A stretch of DNA of 64,000 nucleotides from Endomychus coccineus (lineage: Eukaryota; Arthropoda; Insecta; Coleoptera; Endomychidae). The stretch spans positions 200,820,524 to 200,884,523 of the forward strand of contig OY294067.1 in NCBI GenBank assembly GCA_958510875.1, read 5' to 3'. The notes under the pieces were generated by a model, which did no database searches, was not told the origin of the DNA, and worked only from the letters and a program-made list of their open reading frames with translations. Below are positions 21,790 through 34,379 of the stretch, piece after piece (the first letter of the stretch is position 1; the number at the start of each line of letters is the position of its first letter). A program made the translations under genes and the position numbers.

Positions 21790-22031
21790 AAATGAAAACT
21801 TCCTGAATTTGCAGCTCAAATCTCTGGAAGAAATATTGCGGTGTCGCCAATGTAGTTGTCTACCATGTAGTCCCAAAATTGTTGTAATATGGGATCGGCT
21901 GGCATATCGGCATACAATTTGAAAACAAATACGTCCGTTACGGTCTGTCGATGTAGATATGTTAAAGCGAAGATCTGCTTCAACAATTTTTCGATTTCTG
22001 TGTTGGTGTTATATTTCACGGACAGACCCAA
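21790..22031 (-). pseudogene. Possible MULE transposase fragment
   Basis: The minus-strand frame reads ALTYLHRQTVTDVF, then ADMPADPILQQFWDYMVDNYI, then AIFLPEI followed by a stop. Insect Mutator-like (MULE) transposases have a similar block in which a helix ending DYxxxNYI precedes a Pro-rich PP..W motif. Here the expected Trp codon would be the stop TGA. The fragment is about 70 codons and isolated, so the call is tentative. The overlapping plus-strand frames (21889-22226) match nothing I recognise. Confidence 0.4.
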
Positions 22032-22589
22032 ATTTTGTATTCACGCCACTATGATTGCGTCAATTGGAATCTGCCTCCTATAATTGTCGAAAATGGAAAA
22101 GTTTTTTTAATTGACTGTGGTCGAAAATTCAGTCGTTTTCTTGACTTATCCACAAAATTTGATGTAAAAGACGGTGCCAAGTATTTTCGGTCTTATTTGA
22201 CAAAAAACAAAATAACAACGATGTGAACGTCGTTTTTATAAATATGTACTGTGTACATTTGTACAAAAAATGTTGGACAATAATTGAATATTCCATTCAT
22301 AATAATGATCTCGCTGCTGCATAAGTTAATGAAATTAGTTTGTGCTGAGGGTACTTGTAACTGAATACGGAATAAACGATATTTTCAATTGGGGGTTACA
22401 GAAATTTGGGTTTCCTATAATTGGCTAAGTAGGTACTAAATACAAAATAGAGAAAGTTTTCAAATACCATCACAAATGTCGTTGGACATTGCCTTGTACT
22501 CTATAAATAAGACATAATTCAATTCTCTTTAATATATTTTACATTTAGATTCAAGCATCTGAGTTAAGGGGGCGGGATTAGAGATCCCT

Positions 22590-22892
22590 CACTCTCATAA
22601 TCCTTTAAGATACTTTACCCTCTCAGTTCATGTCCATGCATCTGTCTATGATTATTTCATATTATGATTTTATTATTTTCTATATAAACGAACACAAAAT
22701 ATTACATATGAATACTTGAATTATTATCATTGAAGAATCAATAGCATGAGGACGAAGATATTTCAATACGAAATTGTTCGAAGTTAAGAATTTATTCAGG
22801 TATCATTGAAAAATCCTTATATTTGGCTTTTTTGGATAGTAAGGAATTCTCCTTGGATATATTCAACTGGTCGTACCAAGCAAGTAAGCATT
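22590..22892. repeat. 303-bp tandem duplication, unit 1
   Basis: Starts CACTCTCATAATCC and ends GCATT. It is identical to the next 303 bp except for two substitutions seen by eye. Confidence 0.95.
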
Positions 22893-23195
22893 CACTCTCA
22901 TAATCCTTTAAGATACTTTACCCTCTCAGTTCATGTCCATGCATCTGTCTATGATTATTTCATTTTATGATTTTATTATTTTCTATATAAACGAACACAA
23001 AATATTACATATGAATACTTGAATTATTATCATTGAAGAATCAATAGCATGAGGACGAAGATATTTCAATACGAAATTGTTCGAAGTTAAGAATTTATTC
23101 AGGTATCATTGAAAAATCCTTATATTTGGCTTTTTTGGATAGTAAAGAATTCTCCTTGGATATATTCAACTGGTCGTACCAAGCAAGTAAGCATT
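22893..23195. repeat. 303-bp tandem duplication, unit 2
   Basis: Direct, gap-free second copy of 22590-22892, with differences at ATTATG/TTTATG and TAAGG/TAAAG. A recent segmental event with no coding content. Confidence 0.95.
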
Positions 23196-26100
23196 ATAAA
23201 TCAAATGTCAACGTCTGAAGACATTATTTTTGACGACCCAATTCACTGACGTTCAAGGTTGAGCTAACGACTCTCAGCTTATTTATTAATTTGATCCTGA
23301 TCATATAGAAGATGTGGCTCAAGATATGAAAAGTGATTTGTCATTAATGAACATTTTTTCAAAGGACCTAAAATTTCTCTACCTAGAAGAAAAATATATA
23401 TCTTCTGTTCAAGCATTCACAGCCGTACCATCCGAAATCGATATTCGAACTATACCACTCCACCACACCTCGTTATTTCGAAGGGCTTTCACTTTAATGT
23501 GGTAACTCCATTTGATGCAGTGGGCTCTACTCTAAAAACATGACATCAATCAATTGACGTAACAATTTCAATCATCATTTTTCATCAAACCCTGCTAATA
23601 ATTCTTCACTGCAATTTCTTTAAACGTCTTGGTCTAGCCCATGATTTACCATTATATTACAATTTTTTTTCATACATTCAGTTTTTCGAATTCATTTTAT
23701 TTACTTCCTCTGATTAACTATTCAGTTGAATTATTAATTTTTAAGGTTCACCGGCTGCTGTGTATGTACAGGTAGAGTAGGCATAGGCTCTTTTCTACCT
23801 GAACAATGATCACGACTTGGCTGCTGCGAACTTCACGTACGTGTATATTTTCTGTAAATTTCTTTTTCATTTAATTATCATTATTGTGACGTGCCTTATT
23901 CGCTTTTCGGCCTTAGATACTAACACCTTGGAACTTTTCTGGATCTAGAACCAATTGATTTGTTCTTAGTCTCGAGGCCCAAATTTTATCAGAACATCAC
24001 ACCTTGTTGAAAACTTCTGCTATGGTCCCCAATGCAGTCCATGTACAGATTCTTCCCAGGTAGTCAGTGGAGAAAATAACTAGAGCCCAGATATCGGGGC
24101 AGAATATTGGGCACTGAATCACAAGCTTCAAGTGCATTTAATGTTTGCTGGTCAGTTCTCCGACTACTATTAGATATGGAGCAGAATAAAAATTGGTGAC
24201 CGTTCCATTAGGTACTGAATTTATTCATAAAAATGAAAAAATTATTCAAACAAAACTAATCAATGTAATGAAATGAAAGCTGCCTAGAGCAAGGAAACCT
24301 AATATTAAGCTGGTCAGCACGGACAATCTACTATGGAAAAATCGAATCAAACCCTCAATATTCACCAAGGAAATGGATACGTACAGTTGAGTTCTACTGA
24401 ATACGCATGTGTGCGAATGTTATTGGATAACAAAACTTCCAGGAAACGGATGTCTATCTTTACTTCAAATCAGTTACAGATAATCAGCTTACAATCAAAG
24501 TAGTAGGTGGTGTGTGAAACTCACAAGCGAGGCAGGTGTAAACCAGATTACTACCTACAATAATCCCTCTGTTCCAGACCTCGGACTCGTTTTGCCCTAC
24601 ATCAGAAGATTCTTAATACGCTCTATGTTAACTCCGGTACAAACAATAATTTATTAAGCTGCCTCCTGGTTGGTACGGGAAATAACCCTCTTAAACACAC
24701 ACTCATCGGTAAATAATCGTACAATGGTACCATATCGATCATCGAATACTCTCTCAAATACTTAACATTAACAGATTCTTTCTGCAACGAATACTATGTA
24801 TGCCGGAACTGTCAATATTTCGTCAACAATGGTCAGCTGTCACTAGAGATACTGAGCGTGTGGGTGAATATCATGACCCTCATTCACTCTCCCACCTAGA
24901 GATTCTTACTTCGAGGGATGCTATGTATGTAAGATCTGAAGGTAAGTTTATCAACAAATCGGAACGAACAGCCTTCAACAGATCGGTATTCACTATCTAG
25001 ATAAGCGATGATTTGATACTAAACGATTCGTATTCTCACCCAACATTCAACTTGGTTACAAAATGATTTGCAGCGGGATCTGGGCAAAACGTGACTTTGC
25101 GTTTGTTATGAAAAACTTGAGAATAGTCTAGTAACTAAAGAAGGTAGTTTATTTGATCAACAGATTGATTTACGTTGTTATGAATAATTGTAGGATAGCT
25201 CACTAGTGAAAAATAGTGCCTATCCCTGTAAAGTATACCTGTCCAAAATGTAGAGATGAAACTGATATGGAAAACCAACCGTGTATTGCATGTAGCTATT
25301 CCATGATATTGAAAAATAAAAATTATAAACAAGCTCCACTGTCTTATTGAACGCATTATAAACAATAATAATATTTGAAAAATAAATAATATTTCTCAAC
25401 AAACTGAGTGTTTAATTATAGGAACATGATATGAAAACGATGAAAAGATGTAAAACTCAAAATAAATCTCATCTACGCTGGCCTGTTTACGTTCCCATAA
25501 CGAGCTTATCCTTAAACATAAATCTTGATCTCTTGATCTTTTCATAAAAACATGTTAAACAAAACATGTGAAGTTTGCATGATCCAATTTCTTTCTTGTC
25601 AGGACTTGTCTAGCTATATAAGCCTCTGGACATTGACCAATAATCTTCTTCTAAGCCCTCTGATCATTAACCAAATCTCAAAGAACTCTACGCAAATCGA
25701 AACTCGGATGGAATGTGTCACAGTATCCCCTCAATTATACTACTATTATTCGTCATTTCATTCTCTGAAACAACTTTATGGATTTCAAAGGTTGTACATG
25801 CGTTACATCATCCTCTATGTTGCATATAATCTTTGTACAAATGATCCACATGATGTACTTCACAAATATATGTTTCAAATAGACACCCACGACAGTCATG
25901 TTGACTTCTATAATATAGCCTTGTGAAATACTTACATTTACTGTCACTTGAACTATCAAAATGCATTACAGAATGAAGGAGTCTAGATTTTTTGCCCAGA
26001 ATAAAGGCATAATATCGATGACGTCCCTCCAATCTTGAAATGTGAATTTCGGACAATTGTGCCTAACAGGTTTTGCTAAAAAAAAACGTTTCGATGCTGT

Positions 26101-27029
26101 TTCTATTTCATATATTAGTCTGAGATTGTAATGATGATGCTATTTCATTATTCTTATTTCAACAATTATTTTTCATTTCACTGAAACAACTTCATGGATT
26201 TCAAAGGTCGTAGATTCATCACTATTTTCCAGTTTGGTCTTATTAGTCGCATTATGTTATTCTATTTTAGTTTTCAGAGTATATTCCACTGAAAAGACTA
26301 CTCAATTTCTGATTTGCCCGTTGCAGGTGGATTCTGAAAAATTCTTCTTGCATATTGTTTGGTTTGGTGCACAATGCAGAATTCACCCCCAACAAATTAG
26401 TGGAACCCCTTCCACCTACTAATGAACGATATGTTTATAAACAATGGTTGGTCAAAATAAACAAAAGATTCATTCGACTTTAAAATTTCATCTAGGAGTT
26501 TTTCCAAGTCGGTGATTACGAAACTGGGGTGAGAAAAATAATAGAGACCTCGAAATGGCACCTACAAGTGTCAAGTGCACAAAATTCCAAAAAACCTGAA
26601 ATAACGGATAATAGTTCATTGAAAATATGAAAAATATGATCAAATTTATAGATTTACGAAATGTTTGGAGTATTCAAGCTGGAGTCACATTGAAAAGCTG
26701 GAAAAGGTTAGGCTCTGTTAGAGAGGAATAGTCGCTCAAGTATGAAATTTATTATTCGCATCAACTTGAAACAAAGTGCACATTGCACGTAAGACAATAA
26801 CCTTCATCTTTTCTGAAGAAATTATTATTGTTCGAGTGATGCGAATTCAAAACGAAGCTTTTCAATTTCTCTTTCCTGCACTAATTACAAAGGTAACCAT
26901 AGAGTGTAACTCAAACGATGGCTTGATTCGGAATGTTATGCAACCTGATTCAAAGTATCATACCTTTGATAAGTATTAAGTTTAATTTCGATGTCTTTTA
27001 TAGTTTGTAAATTTCAATATTGTAAGTTA
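23196..27029. other. Unassigned interval
   Basis: About 3.8 kb. The longest frame (25552-25926, 124 codons) has no recognisable domain and is not supported by codon pattern or neighbours. A 40-bp direct repeat (TGAAACAACTTTATGGATTT near 25768 and a close match near 26181) is the only structure I noticed. Confidence 0.4.
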
Positions 27030-27658
27030 TGGCAGCTGTTACCGGTTCCGACGGATTGTTACGCACCCAAATTTGGATCATCCATCCATATCCTTAGTAC
27101 AAGATATCGAAAAAAGCATAATACGTATTGAAGCACTTACCCAAAACTATAACCAATAACAGCTTTTAGTTGATATTATTGCTCCATTTGATGATGAGAT
27201 TATTTGGAATGAAAAAAAAGTTAGTTTTTATCAATACCTTTCGAATGAATAAATATTTGGAACAAAAAGGAGGAAAATTGAAAGAACAAATTCAACAGAT
27301 GATTATGAAGGAATAGAAAAATTCTGGGAAGAAAATCCTGATCAAATATTAGATTGCTGTAATTTTGTACGATTCCTAAATGAAGCAAAACAAAATGATA
27401 ACACATTACAAATCGCGCAGGAATATACTAGCGATGTAGAAGGACTAATAAAACTTATGAAAAATACACTACCCTATATTTTCCAGCGTGCATTGAAGAA
27501 AGGTGCAAAAGATTAATTATCACTTTAAACAGACGTATTTCAAAGGATAAAGGACAAACTGACCCAGAATTCATTAAATTGTTGGTCATCAATCGAAAGT
27601 ATCAATCAATTCTTTTGATATGACAGATCCCTCATTTTATTTCTTCTTAACCCGTATA
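27030..27658 (+). pseudogene. LINE ORF1-side remnant upstream of the endonuclease
   Basis: Broken frames lead into the endonuclease below. Near 27470-27600 a frame reads RCKRLIITLNRRIS and then DPEFIKLL, which resembles the end of ORF1 or linker sequence of Tx1/L1-like elements. No RNA-binding motif can be named. Assignment rests mainly on position. Confidence 0.4.
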
Positions 27659-28330
27659 ATGGATAGTAATTGGAAAATTATCTCTTTAAACATAAAAAGC
27701 ATCAAAAGTGAGTTTAAATTCTCAGAATTAGCGACTTTTCCAGACAAAAACAATCCCGATGTTACATTATTGCAGGAAACAAATATTATATAGCTACCAC
27801 ATCACATGAATGATACCAGATACTAATTCTTCATCAGCCCAGCAATATTGGAATATAGCGGCACATTAATTGCAATGAAAAGCAATGCGCAAATAGAGAT
27901 AGAGCAGCACAAGTTTTAGTTCTAAAAATAGGACAGGAATCATGGAATCTTATGAATATTTATCTTCCACATGATAATGAAAAGGCAACAAAGATTACAA
28001 GAACTCTAATTTATCATTTGGAAACAATATAAAGCCAACATATTATATTAGGTGGGGATTTCAACTGCACTGTGGATCCAACTATTGACCATTATGGATC
28101 TACAGGAAGATTGCCAAATTTCTCGAATAATTTGAGCAAATCCTTAGAAGAGAATAACATGTTAGATTGCTGGAGATATTTTCATAGAGGTTTTACTCAT
28201 ACATCTTCTACAACTCCTCCCTCTGCCTCCTAAATTGACAGGATATACTGCATAAACAAACTTGCTTCCCAATTATCTTAAATCAACTTACTGAATTCTT
28301 TCTCCGAACATTTGGTAATTTCTCTATACA
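27659..28330 (+). pseudogene. Tx1/L1-like LINE: AP-endonuclease domain remnant
   Basis: From the ATG at 27659, frames give ISLNIKSI, then DVTLLQETN (catalytic Glu block), then HIILGGDFNCTVDP near 28045-28080 (the GDFN active-site block), then IDRIYC and FSEHLVIS, where the usual SDH is SEH. The order and spacing fit an apurinic endonuclease of the non-LTR type that nicks target DNA. Stops occur after ETNII and in several later positions, so it is inactive. Confidence 0.65.
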
Positions 28331-29114
28331 TAAAAACATTACAAAAAACACGACATCCACCATCATACTGGAAGTTTGACAACGCATTACTTGACCACGA
28401 TGAATATGTTGCTAATATGGACAATTTCATTGAGAATGAACTAAAACTCTTACCACGCGATCGTGACTTATTACAGTGGTGAGACAGACTGAAAATAAAT
28501 ATCGAAAATATAACAATACTCTTCATCGAACAAAAGAGAAGAAATAGAAATATGGGATTCAAACTACTCCAAGAACAATTGAAAATAGCACCAAACTTGA
28601 ATCAAACTACACCCACCAACTTGAAAGATATAACCATTACTTTTGAAAAAGCTCAAGATGCTTATAAAAGAACCTCCGAAAAATTGTTGAAAAGATTTCG
28701 GTATGATAGATTGTTATCCTCAGACCAACCCAATTTCAATAGAATTAGATTTCCTATCACTAAGCCTATTTGCAAAATTAAAGATGGTGAAAATATTATT
28801 TCTAATCCAATAAAATTATGTACGATAATACGGTAACACTTCTATTGAAATTATTCAAACGATGAGAAGAAAATTATTTCCGAAAATAGCCCTCTGTATC
28901 AAAATCTAAAGAAGGTCACAGAAATGGACGAAAATACTTTAAACAGTCCATTTACCATAGAAGAATCAAGTTATTTTTTTTTTCACTGAACAAAAACAAA
29001 GCTCCTAGTATAGACGGACTAACTACGAAATTCTTCATCAAATTCTGGAATAAGCTTGAATATACATATTGCAAAGTAACCATCGAAATAATTAAGAGGG
29101 AAGAATTGCCATAT
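28331..29114 (+). pseudogene. Tx1/L1-like LINE: linker between endonuclease and RT
   Basis: Includes an open stretch 28552-28836 (KLLQEQLKIAPNLNQ, then TFEKAQDAYKRTSEKLLKRFRYD), the helical linker typical of this clade. The stops at about 28480 and 28836 and a shift near 28970 break it. Confidence 0.55.
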
Positions 29115-29854
29115 TCAATTTCAAAGGCTCTCTCATGCCTAAAAAAGGTAATATATTGCAACTGGAAAACTGGAGACCAATATCCCTATTGACGACAGAC
29201 GACAAAATTCTTGAGAAAACTTCAGCTACTAGATTGTTCAAGGTAATCGACAAACTCATTAGTTCTGGTTGGAGTTATTCTGTTCCTAAGAGAATCATAT
29301 ATGATTCCCTACACATACACAGAGACATGCTATATGAAGTCAATAAAGACAATACACCCTTGGCCATCCTAAATTGGGACCAAAAAGCTGCCTTCGATAG
29401 AATTCGCCCCCGATATTTATTCCATATACTGAAGATTACTGGATGTGGAGATTTCTCCACTAATGCATTCAAAACACTATATTCAAGAGCAAAAAGTCAT
29501 ATAGGAGTTGGGTCCTTATTAACTAGCGGAATCAAATTTAATAGGGGAATACGGCAAGGATGCTCATTATCATGGCCTTTATACTCACTTGTTCTGGATC
29601 CTTTCTCATCACTCTGCCAAAACAAAATGAAAGGAGTACAATTACCAAACCACGAATTTCGGAAACTAGTTATTAGTGCTTACGCGGATGATATATCGGT
29701 ATGCATTTGCCAAGAGGGCGATTTTGCAATGATCCAAGACGTATATAGCATATATGAATCAAAGTATGGATCAGAACTAAACCTTGAAAAGTCTGTTGGT
29801 TTTTGGACAGGTTCTTGGGAATCTAGAACAGACAGACCTGTAAATATTAAATGA
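29115..29854 (+). pseudogene. Tx1/L1-like LINE: reverse transcriptase domain
   Basis: The open frame 29135-29854 (239 codons) has the RT blocks in order: GNILQLENWRPISLLTTDDK (block 1-2), AILNWDQKAAFDRI (block A with the catalytic Asp), GIRQGCSLSWPLYSLVLDP (block B) and AYADDISV (block C, the YADD catalytic pair). LEKSVGF follows. This is the best-preserved part of the LINE, but it ends in a stop at 29852 with homology continuing out of frame. Function is lost with the upstream and downstream breaks. Confidence 0.85.
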
Positions 29855-30690
29855 ACCAATGAAAACATAGAAGTGCTGGAAATTCAATTCTCAAGCAATG
29901 TATCAAATGATTCTGAAAATGTCTACACCTCCCTGCTAACAATGCACTCATGAAATGGCAGCAAAGAGCTCCTAGTCTTTCTCTAATTGGTGAAAAAATT
30001 GTAATCAACCAATTCATCGCTGCTTTATGGCATCATTTACAAATTTTACCATTCACCAAACAACATCTGGATACCTTACAGAATAAATTCATAAACTACA
30101 TTTGGACAAGGAAGCATTGGACATCACAATATGTCCTGTGCTCAAGTATGGCAAAAGGAGGAATTGGGTTAGTTCACTTACAATCCAAAGTTAAAACTTT
30201 TAGAATATATTCTGCACAAAGACTCATCAATTCAACGTTAAATAATAACTAGGCCACAATGAAGAATTTATGCACCCTGTGCCAAACGCAGATTGGTACA
30301 GGATGACATATAAACATGGAATGTTCAGGAACAACAGAGGCTTGGACCTTCATATAAAGAATATTCTAGGGAAAAATCGAATTTTAATGGAGAACTTGTA
30401 TGGAGGATATGCTAATAATTCCATAGAAAATAACCTCGTGAATTATTTACTAAACTCAACAAAGAGCACGATATATAGATCAATCACGCAAATCATGGAA
30501 GGAGAAATAACCAATTCAGAGTCTATTCTAGAGAACTTCGTGAGAAAACTGAAATATAGAATCCTGAACGAGTTTTCTTCCCACATGGGTGAAGCAGATT
30601 TAGACCAATTTCAGAGGAGATGGTGTATCAAACATATTTTATTCTCCATAAACGGACAAATTTTGAAGTTTTCTGGAAGTATAGCGTAAA
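29855..30690 (+). pseudogene. Tx1/L1-like LINE: C-terminal region
   Basis: Two open stretches follow RT in different frames. 29950-30252 has MKWQQRAPSLSLIGEKIVINQFI, then LPFTKQHLDTLQNKFINYIWTRKH, the post-RT thumb pattern of L1/Tx1 elements. 30270-30689 continues the C-terminus. About 340 bp of AT-rich 3' sequence follow with no clear tail. Confidence 0.6.
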
Positions 30691-31033
30691 TGAAATTATG
30701 TTTGTAAATAATTAACTAATTTTAAGCTATTGCATATAGCTTTTATCGCGGGCTTTGAGCGTGGCGACCGAATCAAGAAAAAAAACGAAAGATTTAGATT
30801 TCCGTAAAGGAAATCTAAAAAAACAAAAAACAAATACTGTAATGAAATATCCTGACACCCACCATGTAGCTCGGCCAAGCTTAAAATTGTCGAAATGTTT
30901 CGAAATGTTAACTTTGAACTTTTTAAAAGGTCGTGATAGCCCCAAACTGGGTCGACAACTGTTTTGAACTGGTTAATTTTCGATAAATCGAATGACGTTT
31001 ACGTGAGAATCGCGTAGCTCGCGAGTTAGAAAA

Positions 31034-31240
31034 AATCAGTTAGATACGAAGTAGTCGATAATTCAACAGAAAATGCGAAGCAAATGAAATTAACAGAGAT
31101 AACACATCTGTGTGTCGTTTGTTAAGGAGTTTTTTTTATTGATTAATTAATTTTTTTGTTGATATCAACATAATCTAAACAAACTAATTGCCACAGTTGG
31201 GACAAATTTGAATTGAACTATACAGAGGTTTCAAAAAGAT
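31034..31240 (+). repeat. PLE-4 tail/UTR segment, copy 1
   Basis: Direct repeat of 33833-34030, sharing AATCAGTTAGATACGAAG, ATTCAACAGAAAATGCGAAG and ACACATCTGTGTGTCGTTTG. In the second copy this stretch leads into a pLTR with a hammerhead motif, so it is 3' UTR of this family. Confidence 0.75.
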
Positions 31241-31454
31241 ACATTTACAAAAACATTTCATTTGTTTTAAAATATTGCAATAAATATCACTCAGTTTGTT
31301 GGTGTCTGTCTTTTTATTTATAACGTTTGCTGTTTTGTTTATGTGACACATCTCAAGAAATAACTAATTTTTATAATTGTTGACCTTTTCTAATATTTCA
31401 ACAGTAGCAGTTGAGCAGACACCTCAATAAATACATAAATTTAAGAGATAGTTT

Positions 31455-32774
31455 TCCACGCAGCGCTTTGTTTTTTGATAATTCAAAATGGTTTAAAAAT
31501 ATTTCTGATGTAGAGATACCTATAGAAATTTCCGACTACCTCTCACTTGGATCCAAAATTCGCTGGTGAAATTCCAAAAAAGGAACAAAAATTGGATCTT
31601 TTTCTTGCTGAAGTTGAGAATATAATCGATTCTGTACCGGTTGAACATAAAAATGAACTCAGAGCAAAAACCAACTAATATAATCACCAATTACCAACAA
31701 AATACAAATTCGGAAAAACCTTCAATTTTAACCTTAACTGACAAAAAACAAAATCTTTCTCAAAAACACATCCGGAATTATATATACTACAAGCAGATAA
31801 AGGGGGTTGTACAGTAGCAATGAATCAAACAGATTATTTACAAAAAACTGAACTGCTTTTAATGGATTCTTTTACTTACTCAGAAATAAAAAAAGATCCA
31901 ACCACATCAGTCCAAAATTCATATAACACTTTAATAAAAACTTTGGAATCACAAAAACAACTAAATGATATAGAATATAAAAAACTAAATATTTATAATT
32001 CTATTTGCCAAAATTGCATTGTTTACCCAAAATTCACAAAGACGATTGTCCATTACGGACAATTGTCAGTTCAATCAATGCCACCACTTATAATATATCT
32101 AAATTTTTAGCTGATATTTTATTACTTTCATTCAAGGACAATACTAATTACAATATAAAAGATACTTTTTGTTTTGTAAATAAAATAGAAGGATTTCAAT
32201 TGCCTGATAACTATGTATTAATATCATTAGATGTAGTTTCTTTGTTCACAAATATCCCGTTAGATTTGGTCATGAAAATATTAAATTTAAAGTGGGAATA
32301 AATCAAGGATTACACAGCATTATCTAAAGATAATTTTTTGAAACTCATAAAATTTGTTTTTGATAATACTTATTTCAGTTTTAATAATAGAATTTATAGA
32401 CAGATTTTCGGTACTCCGATGGGTTCACCTATTAGTCCGATTTTAGCAACTATTGTTTTTGATTATGTATTGGATAATGTTATAGAAAAATTACTTTTTA
32501 AGCTGCCTTTCATTTTCAAATATGTAGATGACATAATTACGTCAGTACCATGTGATTCAATTCATATTACTTTAGATATTTTCAATTCCTACAATTCACC
32601 ATTGAAGTAGAACAAAATAATAGTGTACCTTTCCTAGATACGAAACTAATAAAAAGTGCAGACAATAAAATAATATTAGACTGGTACCAAAAGACTACTG
32701 CATCGGACAGATTTTTAAATTATTTTTAGAATCATCCACCTAAACAAAGACATAATACTATAATTGCTATAAAA
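31455..32774 (+). pseudogene. PLE-4 copy F: Penelope-like reverse transcriptase
   Basis: Frames read LQADKGGCTVAM (the KGN/KGG motif that opens PLE RTs) near 31790, LPKIHKDDCPLRTIVSS near 32010, LISLDVVSLFTNIPLD (block A) near 32220, GTPMGSPISPILA (block B) near 32410, FKYVDDI (catalytic YVDD) near 32515, and after a frameshift VPFLDTKLI near 32620. Breaks: an in-frame stop at 32299-32301, shifts near 32010 and 32590, and 3' truncation at about 32774. The GIY-YIG endonuclease is missing. The copy ends where an oppositely oriented copy begins. Confidence 0.8.
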
Positions 32775-33536
32775 GATATAGTGAGTTGTCAGTTAAGGTT
32801 GAAATTGAAGGTTTTTCCTAATTTGTATTTTGTTGGTAATTGGTGATTATATTAGTGGTTTTTGCTCTTAGTTCATTTTTATGTTCAACCGGTACAGAAT
32901 CGATTATATTCTCAACTTCAGCAAGAAAAGGTCCAATTTTTGTTCCTTTTTTGGAATTTCAACAGCGAATTTTGGAACAAGTGAAAGGAAGTCGGAAATT
33001 TCTATAGGTATCTCTACATCAGAAATATTTTTAAACCATTTTGAATTATCAAAGAACAAAGCGCTGCTTGGAAAACTATCTCTTAAATTCATGTATTTAT
33101 TGAGGTGTCTGGTCTTTATTTTTGTAAAATTGTAATTGAAGGTCTTATCTAAATTATTGTTGTATTCAACAAATAAGCAATTGGGAATAAGAGGAATTAA
33201 ACTTTCTCTTACCTTGATTATGTTATGTTTTATTCTTGAGATGTGTCCACATGTTATTTTTATTTCTACACTTAACATTTTAGATGTAGTTTTTGACAGA
33301 AAATTATTGACTATTTTCGTTGTCTTTGGAACATTACCCATATATAGTAGTACTTGAATGTTCTTCAGACTATCATTGATGTGCCTGGGGACTATATTAG
33401 ATTTTCTGCAACGTAACAAAAATATTTTTCTGTCACCATAACTTGCAAGTTTGCGTACTAAGCTTGACCATTGCTTCATTAGTTTTGTAGTTTGATTACC
33501 ATAAGTAATGCTGATATTTTGATAAAAACCCATCAT
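32775..33536 (-). pseudogene. PLE-4 copy G: N-terminal region, inverted relative to copy F
   Basis: The frame 33536-32904 (210 codons) begins MMGFYQNISITYGNQTTKLM and holds the N-terminal, pre-RT part of the family. Its last third (ALFFDNSKWFKNISDVEI) overlaps the start of copy F. It stops at about 32904 by frameshift, but homology to F continues to about 32775. The start lies about 110 bp after the hammerhead motif at 33646-33683. Confidence 0.7.
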
Positions 33537-33645
33537 GTATATTAGAAGTTATAAAGTTCTTTTCAACCGTGCTGTATATAAATTATTCGATATTATTATC
33601 AGGTATGCGATCAGAGGATGCTGGATACTCAATTATTTTAAAATT

Positions 33646-33683
33646 CTCAATATTTCGTCATATATTGATGACTTCTTCAGGAG
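33646..33683 (-). ncRNA. Hammerhead-type ribozyme motif, PLE-4 (minus)
   Basis: Minus strand: CUC, CUGAAGA, one extra A, stem II GUCAU/AUGAC-type, then GAAAUAUU and GAG. Stem I pairs CUC/GAG, the predicted cut follows AUAUU, and stem III is the self-complementary AUAU. All core positions (CUGANGA, GAA) are present. Confidence 0.7.
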
Positions 33684-33832
33684 ACACTACAATGAACATA
33701 ATAAAACAATTTAAAAACTTAAGTAAGTCATTAACTAAAAACAAATTAAAATCACTTACAAAATATTAGAGGTCCAGGTGATAGTTCAACATTTATGTTG
33801 ATGTTGCATTATTAATAGTTGTCAAACGGTGT

Positions 33833-34160
33833 AAATCAGTTAGATACGAAGCAGTCGATGATTCAACAGAAAATGCGAAGCAAATAAAATTAACAGTGAT
33901 AACACATCTGTGTGTCGTTTGTTATGGAGTTTTTTTATTAATACATTAATTTTTTTGTTGATATCAACATAATTGAAACAAACTAATTGCCACAGTTGGA
34001 ACAAATTTGAATTGAACTGTATAGAGGTTAAATTGTTTTATTACGTTTATTGTAGTGTCTCCTGAAGAAGTCATGATTATATGACGAAATATTGAGAATT
34101 TTAAAATAATTGAGTATTAATTCAGCATCCTCTGACCGCATACCTGATAATAATATCGAA

Positions 34161-34170
<10 letters not shown>
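33833..34170 (+). mobile_element. PLE-4 3' UTR and pLTR
   Basis: Repeat of the 31034 segment followed by GTAGTGTCTCCTGAAGAAG, the hammerhead, and a tail GCATCCTCTGACCGCATACC that also occurs inverted at 33600-33625. It ends in (TA)n at 34164. Confidence 0.7.
34059..34096 (+). ncRNA. Hammerhead-type ribozyme motif, PLE-4 (plus)
   Basis: CTC 34059-34061, CTGAAGA 34062-34068, stem II 34070-34085 (GTCAT...ATGAC), GAAA 34086-34089, cut predicted after 34093 and GAG 34094-34096 closing stem I. It mirrors the motif at 33646-33683. Confidence 0.72.
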
Positions 34171-34191
<21 letters not shown>

Positions 34192-34213
34192 GGATATATA
34201 TATATATATATAT
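34164..34213. repeat. (TA)n microsatellite
   Basis: TA run with a GGATATA break, between the PLE-4 tail and a PLE-2 pLTR. Confidence 0.9.
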
Positions 34214-34355
34214 GTAGAACTGGATTCTCGGGTATTGATCCGCGTTGTGTGGTTTCGGTCCTCAAAAGGACCAATTTCACGACGTTTCGGCAAAGTCGCA
34301 TTTGCCGCCTTCAGGTGATTCGACCGTAGAGTCTGGAAAATCTAGGCGAGTTCGC
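34214..34355 (-). mobile_element. PLE-2 pLTR remnant
   Basis: GTAGAACTGGATTCTCGGG to CTAGGCGAGTTCGCC matches the pLTR ends of the PLE-2 pair at 41611-45260. Both sides are (TA)n. Its hammerhead (34278-34317) is damaged: CUGAAGG replaces CUGAAGA, and the internal ATG is lost by the neighbouring T-to-C change. Confidence 0.8.
34278..34317 (-). ncRNA. Damaged hammerhead motif, PLE-2
   Basis: CAC/GUG stem I and GAAACGUC are intact, but the core adenosine A9 is G. Probably inactive. Confidence 0.6.
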
Positions 34356-34379
34356 CTATATATATATATATATATATAT

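Noticed and set aside
22590..23195. CRISPR array or satellite
   Set aside because: Only two 303-bp units, no spacers, eukaryotic context. It is a simple tandem duplication.
25552..25926. 124-codon ORF as a host gene
   Set aside because: No recognisable domain, AT-rich composition like the surroundings, no supporting splice or regulatory context. Length is within chance for this composition when many frames are scanned.
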